DNA of 64,000 bases from Nocardioides marmoriginsengisoli. GTDB taxonomy: Bacteria; Actinomycetota; Actinomycetes; Propionibacteriales; Nocardioidaceae. The notes below the pieces were generated by a model. The model was not told where the DNA came from. It made no database searches and saw only the letters and a program-made list of their open reading frames with translations. Numbering within the stretch: position 1 is the first letter of the stretch; every line of letters starts with the position of its first letter. Below, one piece after another: positions 26,595 to 35,194 of the stretch. The DNA lies in contig NZ_RJSE01000003.1 of NCBI RefSeq assembly GCF_003725695.1, positions 630,026 through 694,025 of the forward strand, given 5' to 3'. The translations under genes and the position numbers were made by a program.

Positions 26595-26984
26595 TCATTC
26601 TTCGGGGAACTGCTCCGCCACCCAGTCGGTGATCTCGCTGGTGGTCGCGCCGGGGGTGAAGATCTTCGCCACGCCCAGCTCGGTCAGCGCCGGCAGGTCC
26701 TCGTCGGGGACGATGCCGCCGCCGAAGACCACGATGTCACTGGAGTCGCGCTCGGCGAGGAGCTCGACGAGTCGGCGGAACTGGGTCATGTGCGCGCCGG
26801 AGAGCACCGAGAGTCCGATCAGGTCGGCGTCCTCCTGGATCGCCGTCTCGACGATCTGCTCGGGCGTCTGGTGCAGGCCGGTGTAGATCACCTCGTGCCC
26901 GGCGTCCCGCAGTGCCCGGGCCACCACCTTCGCACCTCGGTCGTGCCCGTCCAGCCCGGGCTTGGCGACAACGATCCGCAACAT
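26595..26984 (-). CDS. Cobalamin-binding small subunit, acyl-CoA mutase type
   Basis: 129 residues, only a B12-binding domain. DGHDRG at 12-17 supplies the lower-ligand His14 (DxHxxG), and SGAH and FGGGIVPDED further along match the C-terminal domain of methylmalonyl-CoA mutase and the separate small subunits of isobutyryl- or ethylmalonyl-type mutases. No large catalytic subunit is in the window, so it must pair with one encoded elsewhere. TAGCCT lies seven bases before the ATG, which suggests a leaderless mRNA. The neighbour sucC handles succinyl-CoA, the product of methylmalonyl-CoA mutase, a sensible setting. Confidence 0.9.
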   Translation of the reverse strand: MLRIVVAKPGLDGHDRGAKVVARALRDAGHEVIYTGLHQTPEQIVETAIQEDADLIGLSVLSGAHMTQFRRLVELLAERDSSDIVVFGGGIVPDEDLPALTELGVAKIFTPGATTSEITDWVAEQFPEE

Positions 26985-27095
26985 GGGGATGAGGCTATCG
27001 CCCCGGAACACCATTTCGTAGGGCCCCCTACTATTTTGGAAAGTGACCCACGCCACGGTTGATCGTTTAACCTTCGGTACCAACCGCCAAGCACG

Positions 27096-27138
27096 GGTCA
27101 CAGGTCCCCCGGGACCTCGATTTCACCAGCCTGTGACC
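27096..27138 (+). promoter_or_regulatory. Structured leader of the M23 peptidase gene
   Basis: GGTCACAGG (27096-27104) is repeated inverted as CCTGTGACC (27130-27138). An alternative inner hairpin, GGTCC with GGACC (27103-27116), uses part of the same arm, so the two folds exclude each other. Just upstream, CGGTTG and CAACCG (27055-27089) form a third inverted pair. I compared it with the c-di-AMP (ydaO) riboswitch, frequent before wall hydrolase genes, and did not find its conserved blocks. Confidence 0.45.
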
Positions 27139-27203
27139 GTTCCGTTACTGTTTGGCCGGTCGGTACGACGACTGAGGTCACCAAGGCGCGACGTAAGGAC
27201 AGC

Positions 27204-28067
27204 ATGGGCAACCACCGGGCGGATCACCGCAGTCCCGCGAGGGCTGTGGTCGACACGACCCCCAGCGGTGCCGCCCGTCCCGTCGGAGGCCGCCGCAAAG
27301 CGACCCGACGCCAGTCCCAGGCGAACCCGTTCCGCAAGATCCCGGCCGTGCCGACCATCGTCGGCGCGGTCGCCATCGTTGCGGCCGCTGGTGGCGCCCT
27401 CGGCGTCGGCGGCGGCGAGCTCCAGGCCGGCCAGAACCTCGCGCTCTCCTCCGGTGCCGCGGACAGCTTCAGCGGCACCGACGCCTTCAACTTCTCCGGT
27501 GCCGACGCCCGCTCCGTCGCGATCAGCCGCGACTCCTCGCGCCAGGCTCTCGAGGACGCGGCCAACAAGCAGACCGAGGCGGCCGTCGAAGAGGTCGCCC
27601 AACAGCGCAACTCCGAGCTCCAGTCGCTCGCCGGCCTGGCGCAGAAGCGCGCCGACCAGATCGCCAAGAACCTCTGGGTGCTGCCCACGGTCGGCTACCA
27701 CCTGACCGCGCGCTTCGGACAGTCCAGCGGACTCTGGTCGCGCAACCACACCGGCCTGGACTTCGCCGCCCCGAGCGGGACCCCGATCTACGCGATCGCC
27801 AACGGCGTGATCACCTCCACCGGGTACGACGGCGCGTACGGCAACAAGACCGTCGAGACCCTCGCCGACGGCACCGAGATCTGGTACTGCCACCAGTCCG
27901 AGATCGGCGTCACCGTCGGCCAGAAGGTCGTGCAGAGCACCCAGATCGGCCGCGTCGGCAGCTCCGGCAACGTCACCGGCCCGCACGTGCACATCGAGGT
28001 CCGCCCCGGCGGCGGTGACCCGGTGGACCCGTACCCCGCGTTCATCTACCACGGGGTTACTCCGTAA
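27204..28067 (+). CDS. M23-family peptidoglycan endopeptidase, membrane anchored
   Basis: 287 residues. A basic cytoplasmic N-terminus of 48 residues, one membrane segment at about 49-69, a coiled-coil-like stretch at about 110-155, then the M23/LasA zinc peptidase domain with His182 and Asp186 (HTGLD), His230 and the H-V-H at 261-263. All zinc and catalytic residues are present, so it should cut peptide cross-links in the wall. AAGGA precedes the ATG. Same place and orientation as Rv0950c between uvrD1 and sucC in M. tuberculosis. The leader is strongly structured. Confidence 0.93.
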   Translation: MGNHRADHRSPARAVVDTTPSGAARPVGGRRKATRRQSQANPFRKIPAVPTIVGAVAIVAAAGGALGVGGGELQAGQNLALSSGAADSFSGTDAFNFSGADARSVAISRDSSRQALEDAANKQTEAAVEEVAQQRNSELQSLAGLAQKRADQIAKNLWVLPTVGYHLTARFGQSSGLWSRNHTGLDFAAPSGTPIYAIANGVITSTGYDGAYGNKTVETLADGTEIWYCHQSEIGVTVGQKVVQSTQIGRVGSSGNVTGPHVHIEVRPGGGDPVDPYPAFIYHGVTP

Positions 28068-28089
28068 CCAGCGCGGCACCGTCCGTCGG

Positions 28090-30558
28090 CTACAACTTCT
28101 CCACCGGCGCGTACCGCAGCAGCAACCGCTTCACCCCGTCGGCGCCGAAGTCGATGCTCGCGACCGCCTTCTCCGCCACCCCCTCGACGCTGACGACCGT
28201 GCCCAGCCCGAAGGTGTCGTGGGTAACCCGGTCACCCGGGTCGAGGTTCGGGATGTCCCGCGCCGCCATCGCCTTCTTGGACGCGTCCGCGCTGGCGGTC
28301 GCGCTGGAGAACCGGCTCGCCATCTGCTGGCGACCGCGGCCGGTCAGCTGCCCGGAGTACGCGGCCCCTGAGCCCCTGCCGAGGTCCTGACGTACCCAGC
28401 TCGTCTGCTCGGCCGCCGTACGCCGCCAGTCGACCAGGTCGACCGGCAGCTCGTCGATGAACCGGGACGCCGGGTTGTGCGACGGGGCGCCCCAGGCGGA
28501 GCGGACGATCGCGCGGGAGACGTAGAGCCGCTGGCGGGCCCGGGTGAGGCCGACGTACGCGAGCCGGCGCTCCTCCTCCAGCTCGGGCTTGTCGCCCAGG
28601 GACCGCATGTGCGGGAACACGCCGTCCTCGAGCCCGGTCAGGAAGACGACCGGGAACTCCAGGCCCTTGGCGGTGTGCAGCGTCATCATCGTGACCATCC
28701 CGGGGGCCTCCTCCCCCTCGGGCGCGTCCGGGATCTGGTCGGAGTCGGCCACCAGCGAGACCCGTTCCAGGAAGTCGATCAGCCCCGGCGCGGGCGCGTC
28801 CCCGGGCTCGGCGTCCGGGTCGGCGTCCGCCGGGTCGGCACTCGGCCCGAGCTGGGGGTCGTCGGCGAACTCGCGCGCGACCGCGACCAGCTCGGCGAGG
28901 TTCTCGACCCGGGTCTCGTCCTGCGGGTCGTCCGACTCCTCGAGCTCCTTGAGGTAGCCGCTGGTGGTCAGCGCCTGCTCCAGGACGACGTCGACCCGCT
29001 CCCCCGCCTCGACCATCTGCTGGAGCTGCTCGATGATCTCGACGAAGGCAGTGATCGCGTTCAGCGACCGGCTGGCGATCCCGGGCGCCTCGGCGGCGCG
29101 CTGCAGCCCCTCCCAGAAGGTGATCCGCTCCCGGCTCGCGAACGCGTCCACGCACGCCTCGGCCCGGTCGCCGATCCCCCGCTTCGGGGTGTTCAGGATC
29201 CGGCGCAGCGAGACCTGGTCGGCCGGGTTCACCAGGGTCCGCAGGTAGGCAAGGGCGTCGCGGACCTCCTTGCGCTCGTAGAACCGGACGCCGCCGACGA
29301 CCTTGTAGGGCATCCCGACCCGGATGAAGACCTCTTCGAAGACCCGGGACTGGGCGTTGGTCCGGTAGAAGACCGCCACGTCGCCCGCGCGGGCCTCCCC
29401 CTCGTCGGTGAGCTTGTCGATCTCCTCGGCGACGAACCGGGCCTCGTCGCGCTCGTCGTCGCCGACGTACCCGACGATCTTGGCGCCGTCCCCGGCGTCG
29501 CTCCACAGCCGCTTCGGGGTCCGGCCCTGGTTGTTGCCGATCACCGAGTTCGCCGCGGTGAGGATGGTCTGGGTCGAGCGGTAGTTCTGCTCCAGCAGCA
29601 CCGTCTCCGCGTTCGGGAAGTCCTGCTCGAAGTCCATGATGTTGCGGATGTTGGCGCCGCGGAAGGCGTAGATCGACTGGTCCGCGTCGCCGACCACCAT
29701 CAGCTCGGCGCCCGGCACCCGCTCACCGGGCTCGTCGGGCAGGTCCTCCATGGCGTTGCCGCAGAGCTCGTGGATCAGCGCGTACTGCGCGTGGTTGGTG
29801 TCCTGGTACTCGTCGACGAGCACGTGCCGGAACCGGCGGCGCCAGTTCTCCCGCACCTCCCGGAACGTCCGGAACAGCACCACCGTCATCATCAGCAGGT
29901 CGTCGAAGTCGAGCGCGTTGGCCTGCCGCAACCGGTCCTGGTAGACCTTGTAGGCCTCGGCGTAGGTGCGCTCCTGGTCGTTCTCCGCGTCCCGCGCCGC
30001 CTCGTCCGCGTCCTGCAGCTCGTTCTTGGCGTTCGAGATCCAGTTCAGGATCGCCCGCGGCTGGTAGCGCTTGACGTCCAGGTCCAGGTCGCGGCAGACC
30101 AGCGTCATCAGCCGCTTGGAGTCGGCGGCGTCGTAGATCGTGAAGTTCGACTTGAAGCCGAGGTTGGCCGATTCCTTGCGCAGGATCCGGACGCACGCGG
30201 AGTGGAAGGTGCTGACCCACATGATCTTGGCGCGGCCGCCGACCAGCTCCTCGACGCGCTCGCGCATCTCGGCGGCGGCCTTGTTGGTGAAGGTGATCGC
30301 CAGCACCGATCCCGGGTGCGCGTTGCGCTCCGAGATCAGCCAGGCGATCCGCCGGGTCAGCACCCGGGTCTTCCCGGAGCCGGCACCGGCAACGACCAGC
30401 AGCGGCGCGCCCTCGTGGACGACGGCGCGCCACTGCGGTTCGTTCAAGCCCTCAAGCAGCTCGTCCCGGCTCGGACGCCGCCGCTTCTGCGACTGCTCGG
30501 GCGGGACGTCCGCGGCTTCGACGGACGGGAGGCCGGGGATCGGAAACTGCATGCTCAT
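28090..30558 (-). CDS. pcrA: ATP-dependent DNA helicase, UvrD/PcrA type
   Basis: 822 residues, superfamily 1A 3'-5' helicase of DNA repair and replication. Walker A GAGSGKT is at 58-64, Walker B DEYQDTN at 249-255, and QNYRST, TMHTAKGLEFPVVF and VGLTRARQRLYVSRA follow as later motifs. The C-terminal GDRVTHDTFGLGTVVSVEG Tudor-like segment, which binds RNA polymerase in PcrA, is intact. Corresponds to UvrD1 in the mycobacterial gene order. No SOS box is seen in the short upstream gap. Confidence 0.96.
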   Translation of the reverse strand: MSMQFPIPGLPSVEAADVPPEQSQKRRRPSRDELLEGLNEPQWRAVVHEGAPLLVVAGAGSGKTRVLTRRIAWLISERNAHPGSVLAITFTNKAAAEMRERVEELVGGRAKIMWVSTFHSACVRILRKESANLGFKSNFTIYDAADSKRLMTLVCRDLDLDVKRYQPRAILNWISNAKNELQDADEAARDAENDQERTYAEAYKVYQDRLRQANALDFDDLLMMTVVLFRTFREVRENWRRRFRHVLVDEYQDTNHAQYALIHELCGNAMEDLPDEPGERVPGAELMVVGDADQSIYAFRGANIRNIMDFEQDFPNAETVLLEQNYRSTQTILTAANSVIGNNQGRTPKRLWSDAGDGAKIVGYVGDDERDEARFVAEEIDKLTDEGEARAGDVAVFYRTNAQSRVFEEVFIRVGMPYKVVGGVRFYERKEVRDALAYLRTLVNPADQVSLRRILNTPKRGIGDRAEACVDAFASRERITFWEGLQRAAEAPGIASRSLNAITAFVEIIEQLQQMVEAGERVDVVLEQALTTSGYLKELEESDDPQDETRVENLAELVAVAREFADDPQLGPSADPADADPDAEPGDAPAPGLIDFLERVSLVADSDQIPDAPEGEEAPGMVTMMTLHTAKGLEFPVVFLTGLEDGVFPHMRSLGDKPELEEERRLAYVGLTRARQRLYVSRAIVRSAWGAPSHNPASRFIDELPVDLVDWRRTAAEQTSWVRQDLGRGSGAAYSGQLTGRGRQQMASRFSSATASADASKKAMAARDIPNLDPGDRVTHDTFGLGTVVSVEGVAEKAVASIDFGADGVKRLLLRYAPVEKL

Positions 30559-30605
30559 GTCAGGCCAACCCTACGCAAGCGCAAGGACAGTTCCGAGCCG
30601 GCTGC

Positions 30606-31145
30606 TCAGCCTTGGGCGCCGAGCGACTTCCAGTAGTCGTTGAGCGCGCCGTTGGTCTTCACGAACCAGACGATCGGCAGCACCAGCAGCAACATGCCGG
30701 GGAAGTACCAGAGTCCGGTGATCGCCGAGACCGGCTTCGCCTGACCGCGACGCTCGTAGAGCTTGCCGACCTCGTCGGAGGTCAGGAACGCGGCCACCGG
30801 CGAGATCAGGAACGCGATGATGAACGCGATCGGACCGCCGAGGCCCTGACCGGTGTGGTTCTTCATCTCGTCATGGGTCTTCCACCACCAGACGTACCCG
30901 TAGATCCCCAGGGTGACGATGAACAGCAGGATCGAGGTACCGGTCGACCGGACCTTGCCGATCTGGCCGTAGCCGGGGGCGCCGTACGCGACCGGCGGAG
31001 CGCCGTACGGGTTGACCGGAACGGCGCCGTACGGCGGCGGGGGCGGGACCTGACCGGGCGCCGGTGCGCCGTACGCCGGCGGCGGCGGCTGCGGCGCGGT
31101 CGGGTCGGAGGGAGGGTCGATCGGCGGCGGGGTCTGATCTGTCAT
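30606..31145 (-). CDS. DUF4234 membrane protein with Pro/Tyr-rich N-terminus
   Basis: 179 residues. The first 60 are Pro/Gly/Tyr-rich with repeated APGQVPPPPPYG-type sequence, a low-complexity cytoplasmic region; then VRSTGTSILLFIVTLGIYGYVWWWKTH, the DUF4234 hallmark, and two or three further hydrophobic segments. Function unknown. ATG overlaps the stop of the metallo-beta-lactamase-fold gene, so the two are coupled. Confidence 0.87.
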   Translation of the reverse strand: MTDQTPPPIDPPSDPTAPQPPPPAYGAPAPGQVPPPPPYGAVPVNPYGAPPVAYGAPGYGQIGKVRSTGTSILLFIVTLGIYGYVWWWKTHDEMKNHTGQGLGGPIAFIIAFLISPVAAFLTSDEVGKLYERRGQAKPVSAITGLWYFPGMLLLVLPIVWFVKTNGALNDYWKSLGAQG

Positions 31146-32269
31146 GCAGGCAATCTAGTGCCGTTCGCCGCCGCCTGTCGCCACCAGCGGTCCGCCGGCA
31201 CGCTCGCGGCGTCGAAGCGCTCGCCGGGACGCGGCAGAGCCAGCCGGACGCCGCGCTCCTCCGCCTCGGTCGCCAGCCACTCCACGGGTGCGGACCAGGC
31301 GTGGAAGGCCAGGTCGAAGGTGCCCCAGTGGATCGGCAGCAGCAGCTCGCCGTCGACGTCGAGGTGGGTCTGCACCGCTTCGGCCGGGTTCATGTGGATA
31401 TCGGACCAGCGGGCGTCGTACGCGCCGATCGGCAGCACGGTCAGGTCGAACGGTCCGTGCGCCTCCCCGATGTCGGCGAAGGCCGGCGTGTAGCCGGTGT
31501 CCCCGCCGAAGAAGACCGCGCGCCGGGAGTCGCCCGCACCGGCCGCCACGACCCACGAGGACCAGAGGGTCTTGTTGCGGGTGAAGCCGCGGCCGGAGAA
31601 GTGCCGGGCCTCGGTGCAGGTCAGCACCAGGTCGTCCAGCCGGTAGGACTCGTCCCAGTCCAGCTCGACGATCCGGTCCTCCGGCACACCCCAGGCGCGC
31701 AGATGCGCACCGATGCCGAGCGGTACGACGATCGGCATCGTCTGGTTCTCCACCAGCCAGTCGATCGTGGCGGTGTCGAGGTGGTCGTAGTGGTCGTGCG
31801 AGATCAGCACCGCGGACAGCTCCGGGAGCTCGGCCAGCTGCATCGGGACCGGGTGGCTGCGCTTCGGGCCGACGGTGGCGGACGGCGACACCCGGTCGCT
31901 CCAGACCGGGTCGGTGAGGACCCAGTGCCCGCCGACCTCGAGCAGCACCGTGGCGTGCCCGAGCCAGGTCGCGGCGAGGTCGGCCGCGGTGGCCGGAAGC
32001 TCCGGGGTGACCAGCGGCACTGCCCGGGCCGGCCGCCCGATGTCGCCCTTGCGGGCGAAGTCGACCGCCATCGAGCCCTGGTTGCCGGTCTCCAGCATCG
32101 CCGAGGGCAGCCGGTTCTGGAACGAACCGTCCCGCCACTGCGGGCTGTCGAAACCGGTCGGGTTCGCGCCCATGGAGCGACGCAGTCCCCGGGTCGCGTT
32201 GGTGACCGGGGAGACGAGGACGGCGGTCGCACCCACGACTGCGGCCAGGAACGGAAGTTTGCGGCTCAC
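31142..32269 (-). CDS. Metallo-beta-lactamase-fold hydrolase (NAPE-PLD/UlaG-like)
   Basis: 375 residues. An N-terminal hydrophobic segment (PFLAAVVGATAVLVSPV, about 6-22) probably anchors or exports it. The zinc motif HDHYDH is at 158-163, with FFGGDTGYTP and LPIHWGTF supplying later ligands. The pattern fits the NAPE-hydrolysing phospholipase D group; the substrate here is unknown. CATTAT lies six bases before the GTG start, so the mRNA is probably leaderless. Confidence 0.87.
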   Translation of the reverse strand: MSRKLPFLAAVVGATAVLVSPVTNATRGLRRSMGANPTGFDSPQWRDGSFQNRLPSAMLETGNQGSMAVDFARKGDIGRPARAVPLVTPELPATAADLAATWLGHATVLLEVGGHWVLTDPVWSDRVSPSATVGPKRSHPVPMQLAELPELSAVLISHDHYDHLDTATIDWLVENQTMPIVVPLGIGAHLRAWGVPEDRIVELDWDESYRLDDLVLTCTEARHFSGRGFTRNKTLWSSWVVAAGAGDSRRAVFFGGDTGYTPAFADIGEAHGPFDLTVLPIGAYDARWSDIHMNPAEAVQTHLDVDGELLLPIHWGTFDLAFHAWSAPVEWLATEAEERGVRLALPRPGERFDAASVPADRWWRQAAANGTRLPA

Positions 32270-32360
32270 GTCTCCATAATGCCCCCCGGCCGGTAGGCAT
32301 TCCCCGCCACCGTGATTGACGGGACACCAAACGTCAGGCGAACTCTGGCAGGCTCGTCCT

Positions 32361-32750
32361 ATGGCTGAACGCAACGTGCTGGGCGGACCGCTGGAACCGT
32401 GCGGGACCGATCCGGTGACCGGGTTCCACCGCGACGGCACCTGTACCTGCGGTCCCGAGGACGTCGGGCTGCACGCGGTCTGCGCGGTGATGACCGCCGA
32501 GTTCCTGGAGCACCAGAAGGCCGTCGGCAACGATCTCTCCACCCCGCACCCGGAATGGCGCTTCCCGGGTCTGGTCCCCGGCGACCGCTGGTGCGTGGTG
32601 ACGGTGCGCTGGCAGCAGGCCTACGCCGACGGGGTGGCTGCGCCGGTCGTGCTGGCCGCCACCAGCGAGCGCGCCCTCGAGCTGGTCCCGCTGACCTGGC
32701 TGCAGGAGCACTCCGTCGACGTGCCGGACGATCTCGGCACCTTGGGCTAG
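32361..32750 (+). CDS. DUF2237 family protein
   Basis: 129 residues, full length for the family. NVLGGPLEPCGTDPVTGFHRDGxCxC at the start and the cysteines CTCGPEDVGLHAVCAVMT are the conserved DUF2237 pattern; the four Cys may bind metal. The function is unknown. ATG 32361 is chosen over an upstream in-frame start because it begins the family alignment. Confidence 0.88.
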   Translation: MAERNVLGGPLEPCGTDPVTGFHRDGTCTCGPEDVGLHAVCAVMTAEFLEHQKAVGNDLSTPHPEWRFPGLVPGDRWCVVTVRWQQAYADGVAAPVVLAATSERALELVPLTWLQEHSVDVPDDLGTLG

Positions 32751-32759
32751 TTTTCGCAG

Positions 32760-33422
32760 GTGACCAAGCTCATCGCCGCCCTGCACGGACCCAAGGCCGC
32801 AACGGCGCTGCACGACCCTGCCCTGCACCGGCGCCTCGCAGGCGCCGGAGCGACCGCGCTCCAGGTGAACGTCGACGACGCCGCGGTGGCCCCGGCGATG
32901 CGGTTCGGGCCCGGCGAGCCGATCACCGGGTTCGTCACGGTCTGGACCGACGACGCCGACGCCACCCTCGCGGTGCTGGCCGGCCTCGCCGAGGACCCGC
33001 ACGTCTACCGGGTCACCGAGCGCCGGCCGGTCGAGCCGCCGGTGGTGACGCCCGGCGTACGGGCCGACGCGCTCGCGAACATCGCCGTCCTGCGCCGTCC
33101 CGAGGGGATGAGCCGCGAGCGGTACCTGGAGATCTGGCTCGGCGACCACACCGCCATCGCCTCGGAGACGCAGCACACCTTCGGCTACATCCAGAACGTC
33201 GTCGAGGAGGCGCTGACCCCGGGCGCGCCGGAGATCTCCGCGATCGTCGAGGAGCTGTTCCTGATGGCCGGGATGACCGACGTGCACGCGTTCTACGGCA
33301 GCGGCGGTGACGACGCCGAGCTCGACCGGCGGATCACCCGGCTGATGACCAGCGTGGCCCGGTTCGGTGCCGGAGACGGGCTGGACCTGGTGCCGACGAG
33401 CAGGTATCTCTACGAGGTCTGA
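32760..33422 (+). CDS. EthD-domain protein (dimeric alpha/beta-barrel)
   Basis: 220 residues in two ferredoxin-like halves; the second has RRPEGMSRERYLEIWLGDHT, the EthD-type motif. Such proteins are often encoded beside monooxygenases or ring-opening enzymes, but here only DUF2237 and DGPF genes are near. TAGTTT sits six bases before the GTG start, the spacing of a leaderless promoter. Nine bases separate it from the DUF2237 stop. Confidence 0.8.
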   Translation: MTKLIAALHGPKAATALHDPALHRRLAGAGATALQVNVDDAAVAPAMRFGPGEPITGFVTVWTDDADATLAVLAGLAEDPHVYRVTERRPVEPPVVTPGVRADALANIAVLRRPEGMSRERYLEIWLGDHTAIASETQHTFGYIQNVVEEALTPGAPEISAIVEELFLMAGMTDVHAFYGSGGDDAELDRRITRLMTSVARFGAGDGLDLVPTSRYLYEV

Positions 33423-33440
33423 AGAAATGTTTGGGAGCGA

Positions 33441-33467
33441 TGTCGAAAGGCGCATGACCCGTTCGAC
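33441..33467 (+). promoter_or_regulatory. ECF42-type promoter upstream of the DGPF gene
   Basis: TGTCGA (33441-33446), 17 bases, CGAC (33464-33467), about 46 bases before the DGPF start codon. I recall TGTCGA as the -35 and CGA/TC as the -10 element of ECF42 sigma factors; an ECF42-type gene is the next one but one. Confidence 0.7.
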
Positions 33468-33512
33468 GGATGGTCAGAACAGCAACCCCACCAACCAGAA
33501 GGACTGATCAAC

Positions 33513-33890
33513 ATGCCTCGTTTCATGGGTTTCGTGAAGATGGAAGAGGGCATCGGAGCGCCGCCGCAGGCACTTTTCGACGCCATGGACACCTACATCG
33601 GTGAGCAGGCCGCCAAGGGGACGTTCCTCGACGGTGGTGGCCTCTACGGCACCGAGGACGCGGTGAACTTCGTCGTCCGCAAGGGCGAGACCACCCGGGT
33701 CGACGGTCCGTACGCCGAGGCCAAGGAGGTCGTCGGCGGGTTCGCGATCCTGCAGTACGACAGCCTCGAGGAGGCCATCGCCGGTCAGCAGGAGTTCGCC
33801 GACCTGCACGCGAAGTACTGGCCGGAGTGCTCGATGGTCGCGACCCTGCGGCAGATCTCGGACGAGGCGCCCGAGGCTGCTGACGCCTGA
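33513..33890 (+). CDS. YCII-related (DGPF) protein
   Basis: 125 residues, a small alpha/beta-barrel protein with the eponymous motif as DGPY at 64-67 (RVDGPYAEAKEVVGGF). DGPF genes are the standard partners of ECF42 sigma factors and, in the case I recall, their main regulated targets. The sigma gene follows 29 bases later. An ECF42-like promoter lies upstream. The biochemical role is unknown. Confidence 0.9.
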   Translation: MPRFMGFVKMEEGIGAPPQALFDAMDTYIGEQAAKGTFLDGGGLYGTEDAVNFVVRKGETTRVDGPYAEAKEVVGGFAILQYDSLEEAIAGQQEFADLHAKYWPECSMVATLRQISDEAPEAADA

Positions 33891-33919
33891 CGCACCGGTG
33901 GTGGTCCTACGCTGGCTCC

Positions 33920-35194
33920 GTGCCTGCAGAGACCACAACCGCTGACGCGATCACCGCCGCGTGGCGGGCCGAATCGGCCCGCCTCGTCGGCGCCCTCACC
34001 CGGATGACCCGGGACGTCGAGCTGGCCGAGGACCTGGCCCAGGACGCCCTGGTCGCCGCCCTGGAGCAGTGGCCCGCGGCGGGGGTGCCGAGCAACCCCG
34101 CAGCCTGGTTGATGACCACCGCGAAGCGGCGTGGCATCGACCACTTCCGGCGCGCGGACACGCTGCGCAAGAAGACCGACGTGCTGCGCCACGACCTCAG
34201 GGAGGAGGACGGCATGCCCGACCTCGACTCCCAGGTCGACTTCATCGAGGACGACGTCCTCCGGCTGATCTTCCTGTCCTGCCACCCGAACCTGACCCCG
34301 GAGTCCCGCGCGGCGCTCACCCTGCGCCTGGTCGGCGGTCTGACCACCGCCGAGATCGCCCGCGGGTTCCTGACCAGCGAGTCGACGATGGGGCAGCGGG
34401 TCTCGCGGGCGAAGAAGAGCCTCGCCGAGGCCAAGGCGGAGTTCGAGCTCCCGGTCGGCGAGGAGCGACTGCGCCGCCTGGACGACGTGATGGCCGTGAT
34501 CTACCTGATCTTCAACGAGGGGTACACCGCCACCGCCGGCAACGACTGGATGCGCCCGGAGCTGACCAACGAGGCGATCCGGCTGGCCCGGATGCTGGCC
34601 GAGCTGATGCCCGAGGTGACCGAGACGCACGGCCTGCAGGCGCTCCTGGAGCTGCAGGCGTCCCGGACCGCGGCCCGGACCGGGGCGGACGGCCGGGCGA
34701 TCCTGCTGGAGGACCAGGACCGTGCGCTCTGGGACCAGCTGCTGATCCGCCGTGGCCTCGCCGCCCTGGAACGCGCCGAGCTGCTCGCGGCGCGCGGGGC
34801 CGCCGTCGGCAAGTACTACCTGCAGGCCGCGATCGCGTCCCGGCACGCCCGCGCGCAGACACCGGAGGAGACGGACTGGCGCGCGATCGCGATCCTGTAC
34901 GACGTCCTGGCCCAGGCCGCGCCAGGCCCGATCGTCGAGATCAACCGAGCGGTCGCGCACGGACGCGCGTTCGACCCCGGCGCCGGGCTCGCCGTCCTCG
35001 AGGAGCTGCCCGCGGACGCGCTGCCCGGATCGCACCTGGTGCCGAGCGTCCGCGGCGACCTGCTCTCCCGGGCCGGACGGCACGCCGAGGCGGCCGAGGC
35101 GTTCCAGGCGGCGGCGGCGCTCACCAGGAACACCAGCGAGCAGGAGCTACTGCTGGCCCGGGCAGCAGCCAGCGTCCGGGCAATCCCGACCTGA
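33920..35194 (+). CDS. ECF sigma factor, group ECF42, with C-terminal TPR-like extension
   Basis: 424 residues. Region 2 (ESARLVGALTRMTRDVELAEDLAQDALV), region 4 (LTLRLVGGLTTAEIARGFLTSE) and, beyond residue 190, the roughly 230-residue helical extension (VMAVIYLIFNEGYTA, then TPR-like helices) that marks ECF42. No anti-sigma gene is nearby; in this group the extension is thought to control activity. The start is GTG, with TACGCT six bases upstream (leaderless type). The 3' end overlaps the opposite-strand Gly/Ser repeat gene. Confidence 0.92.
   Translation: MPAETTTADAITAAWRAESARLVGALTRMTRDVELAEDLAQDALVAALEQWPAAGVPSNPAAWLMTTAKRRGIDHFRRADTLRKKTDVLRHDLREEDGMPDLDSQVDFIEDDVLRLIFLSCHPNLTPESRAALTLRLVGGLTTAEIARGFLTSESTMGQRVSRAKKSLAEAKAEFELPVGEERLRRLDDVMAVIYLIFNEGYTATAGNDWMRPELTNEAIRLARMLAELMPEVTETHGLQALLELQASRTAARTGADGRAILLEDQDRALWDQLLIRRGLAALERAELLAARGAAVGKYYLQAAIASRHARAQTPEETDWRAIAILYDVLAQAAPGPIVEINRAVAHGRAFDPGAGLAVLEELPADALPGSHLVPSVRGDLLSRAGRHAEAAEAFQAAAALTRNTSEQELLLARAAASVRAIPT

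Noticed and set aside
27040-27203. c-di-AMP (ydaO) riboswitch before the M23 peptidase gene
   Set aside because: The region is structured, but the conserved ydaO blocks were not found; kept only as an unassigned leader.
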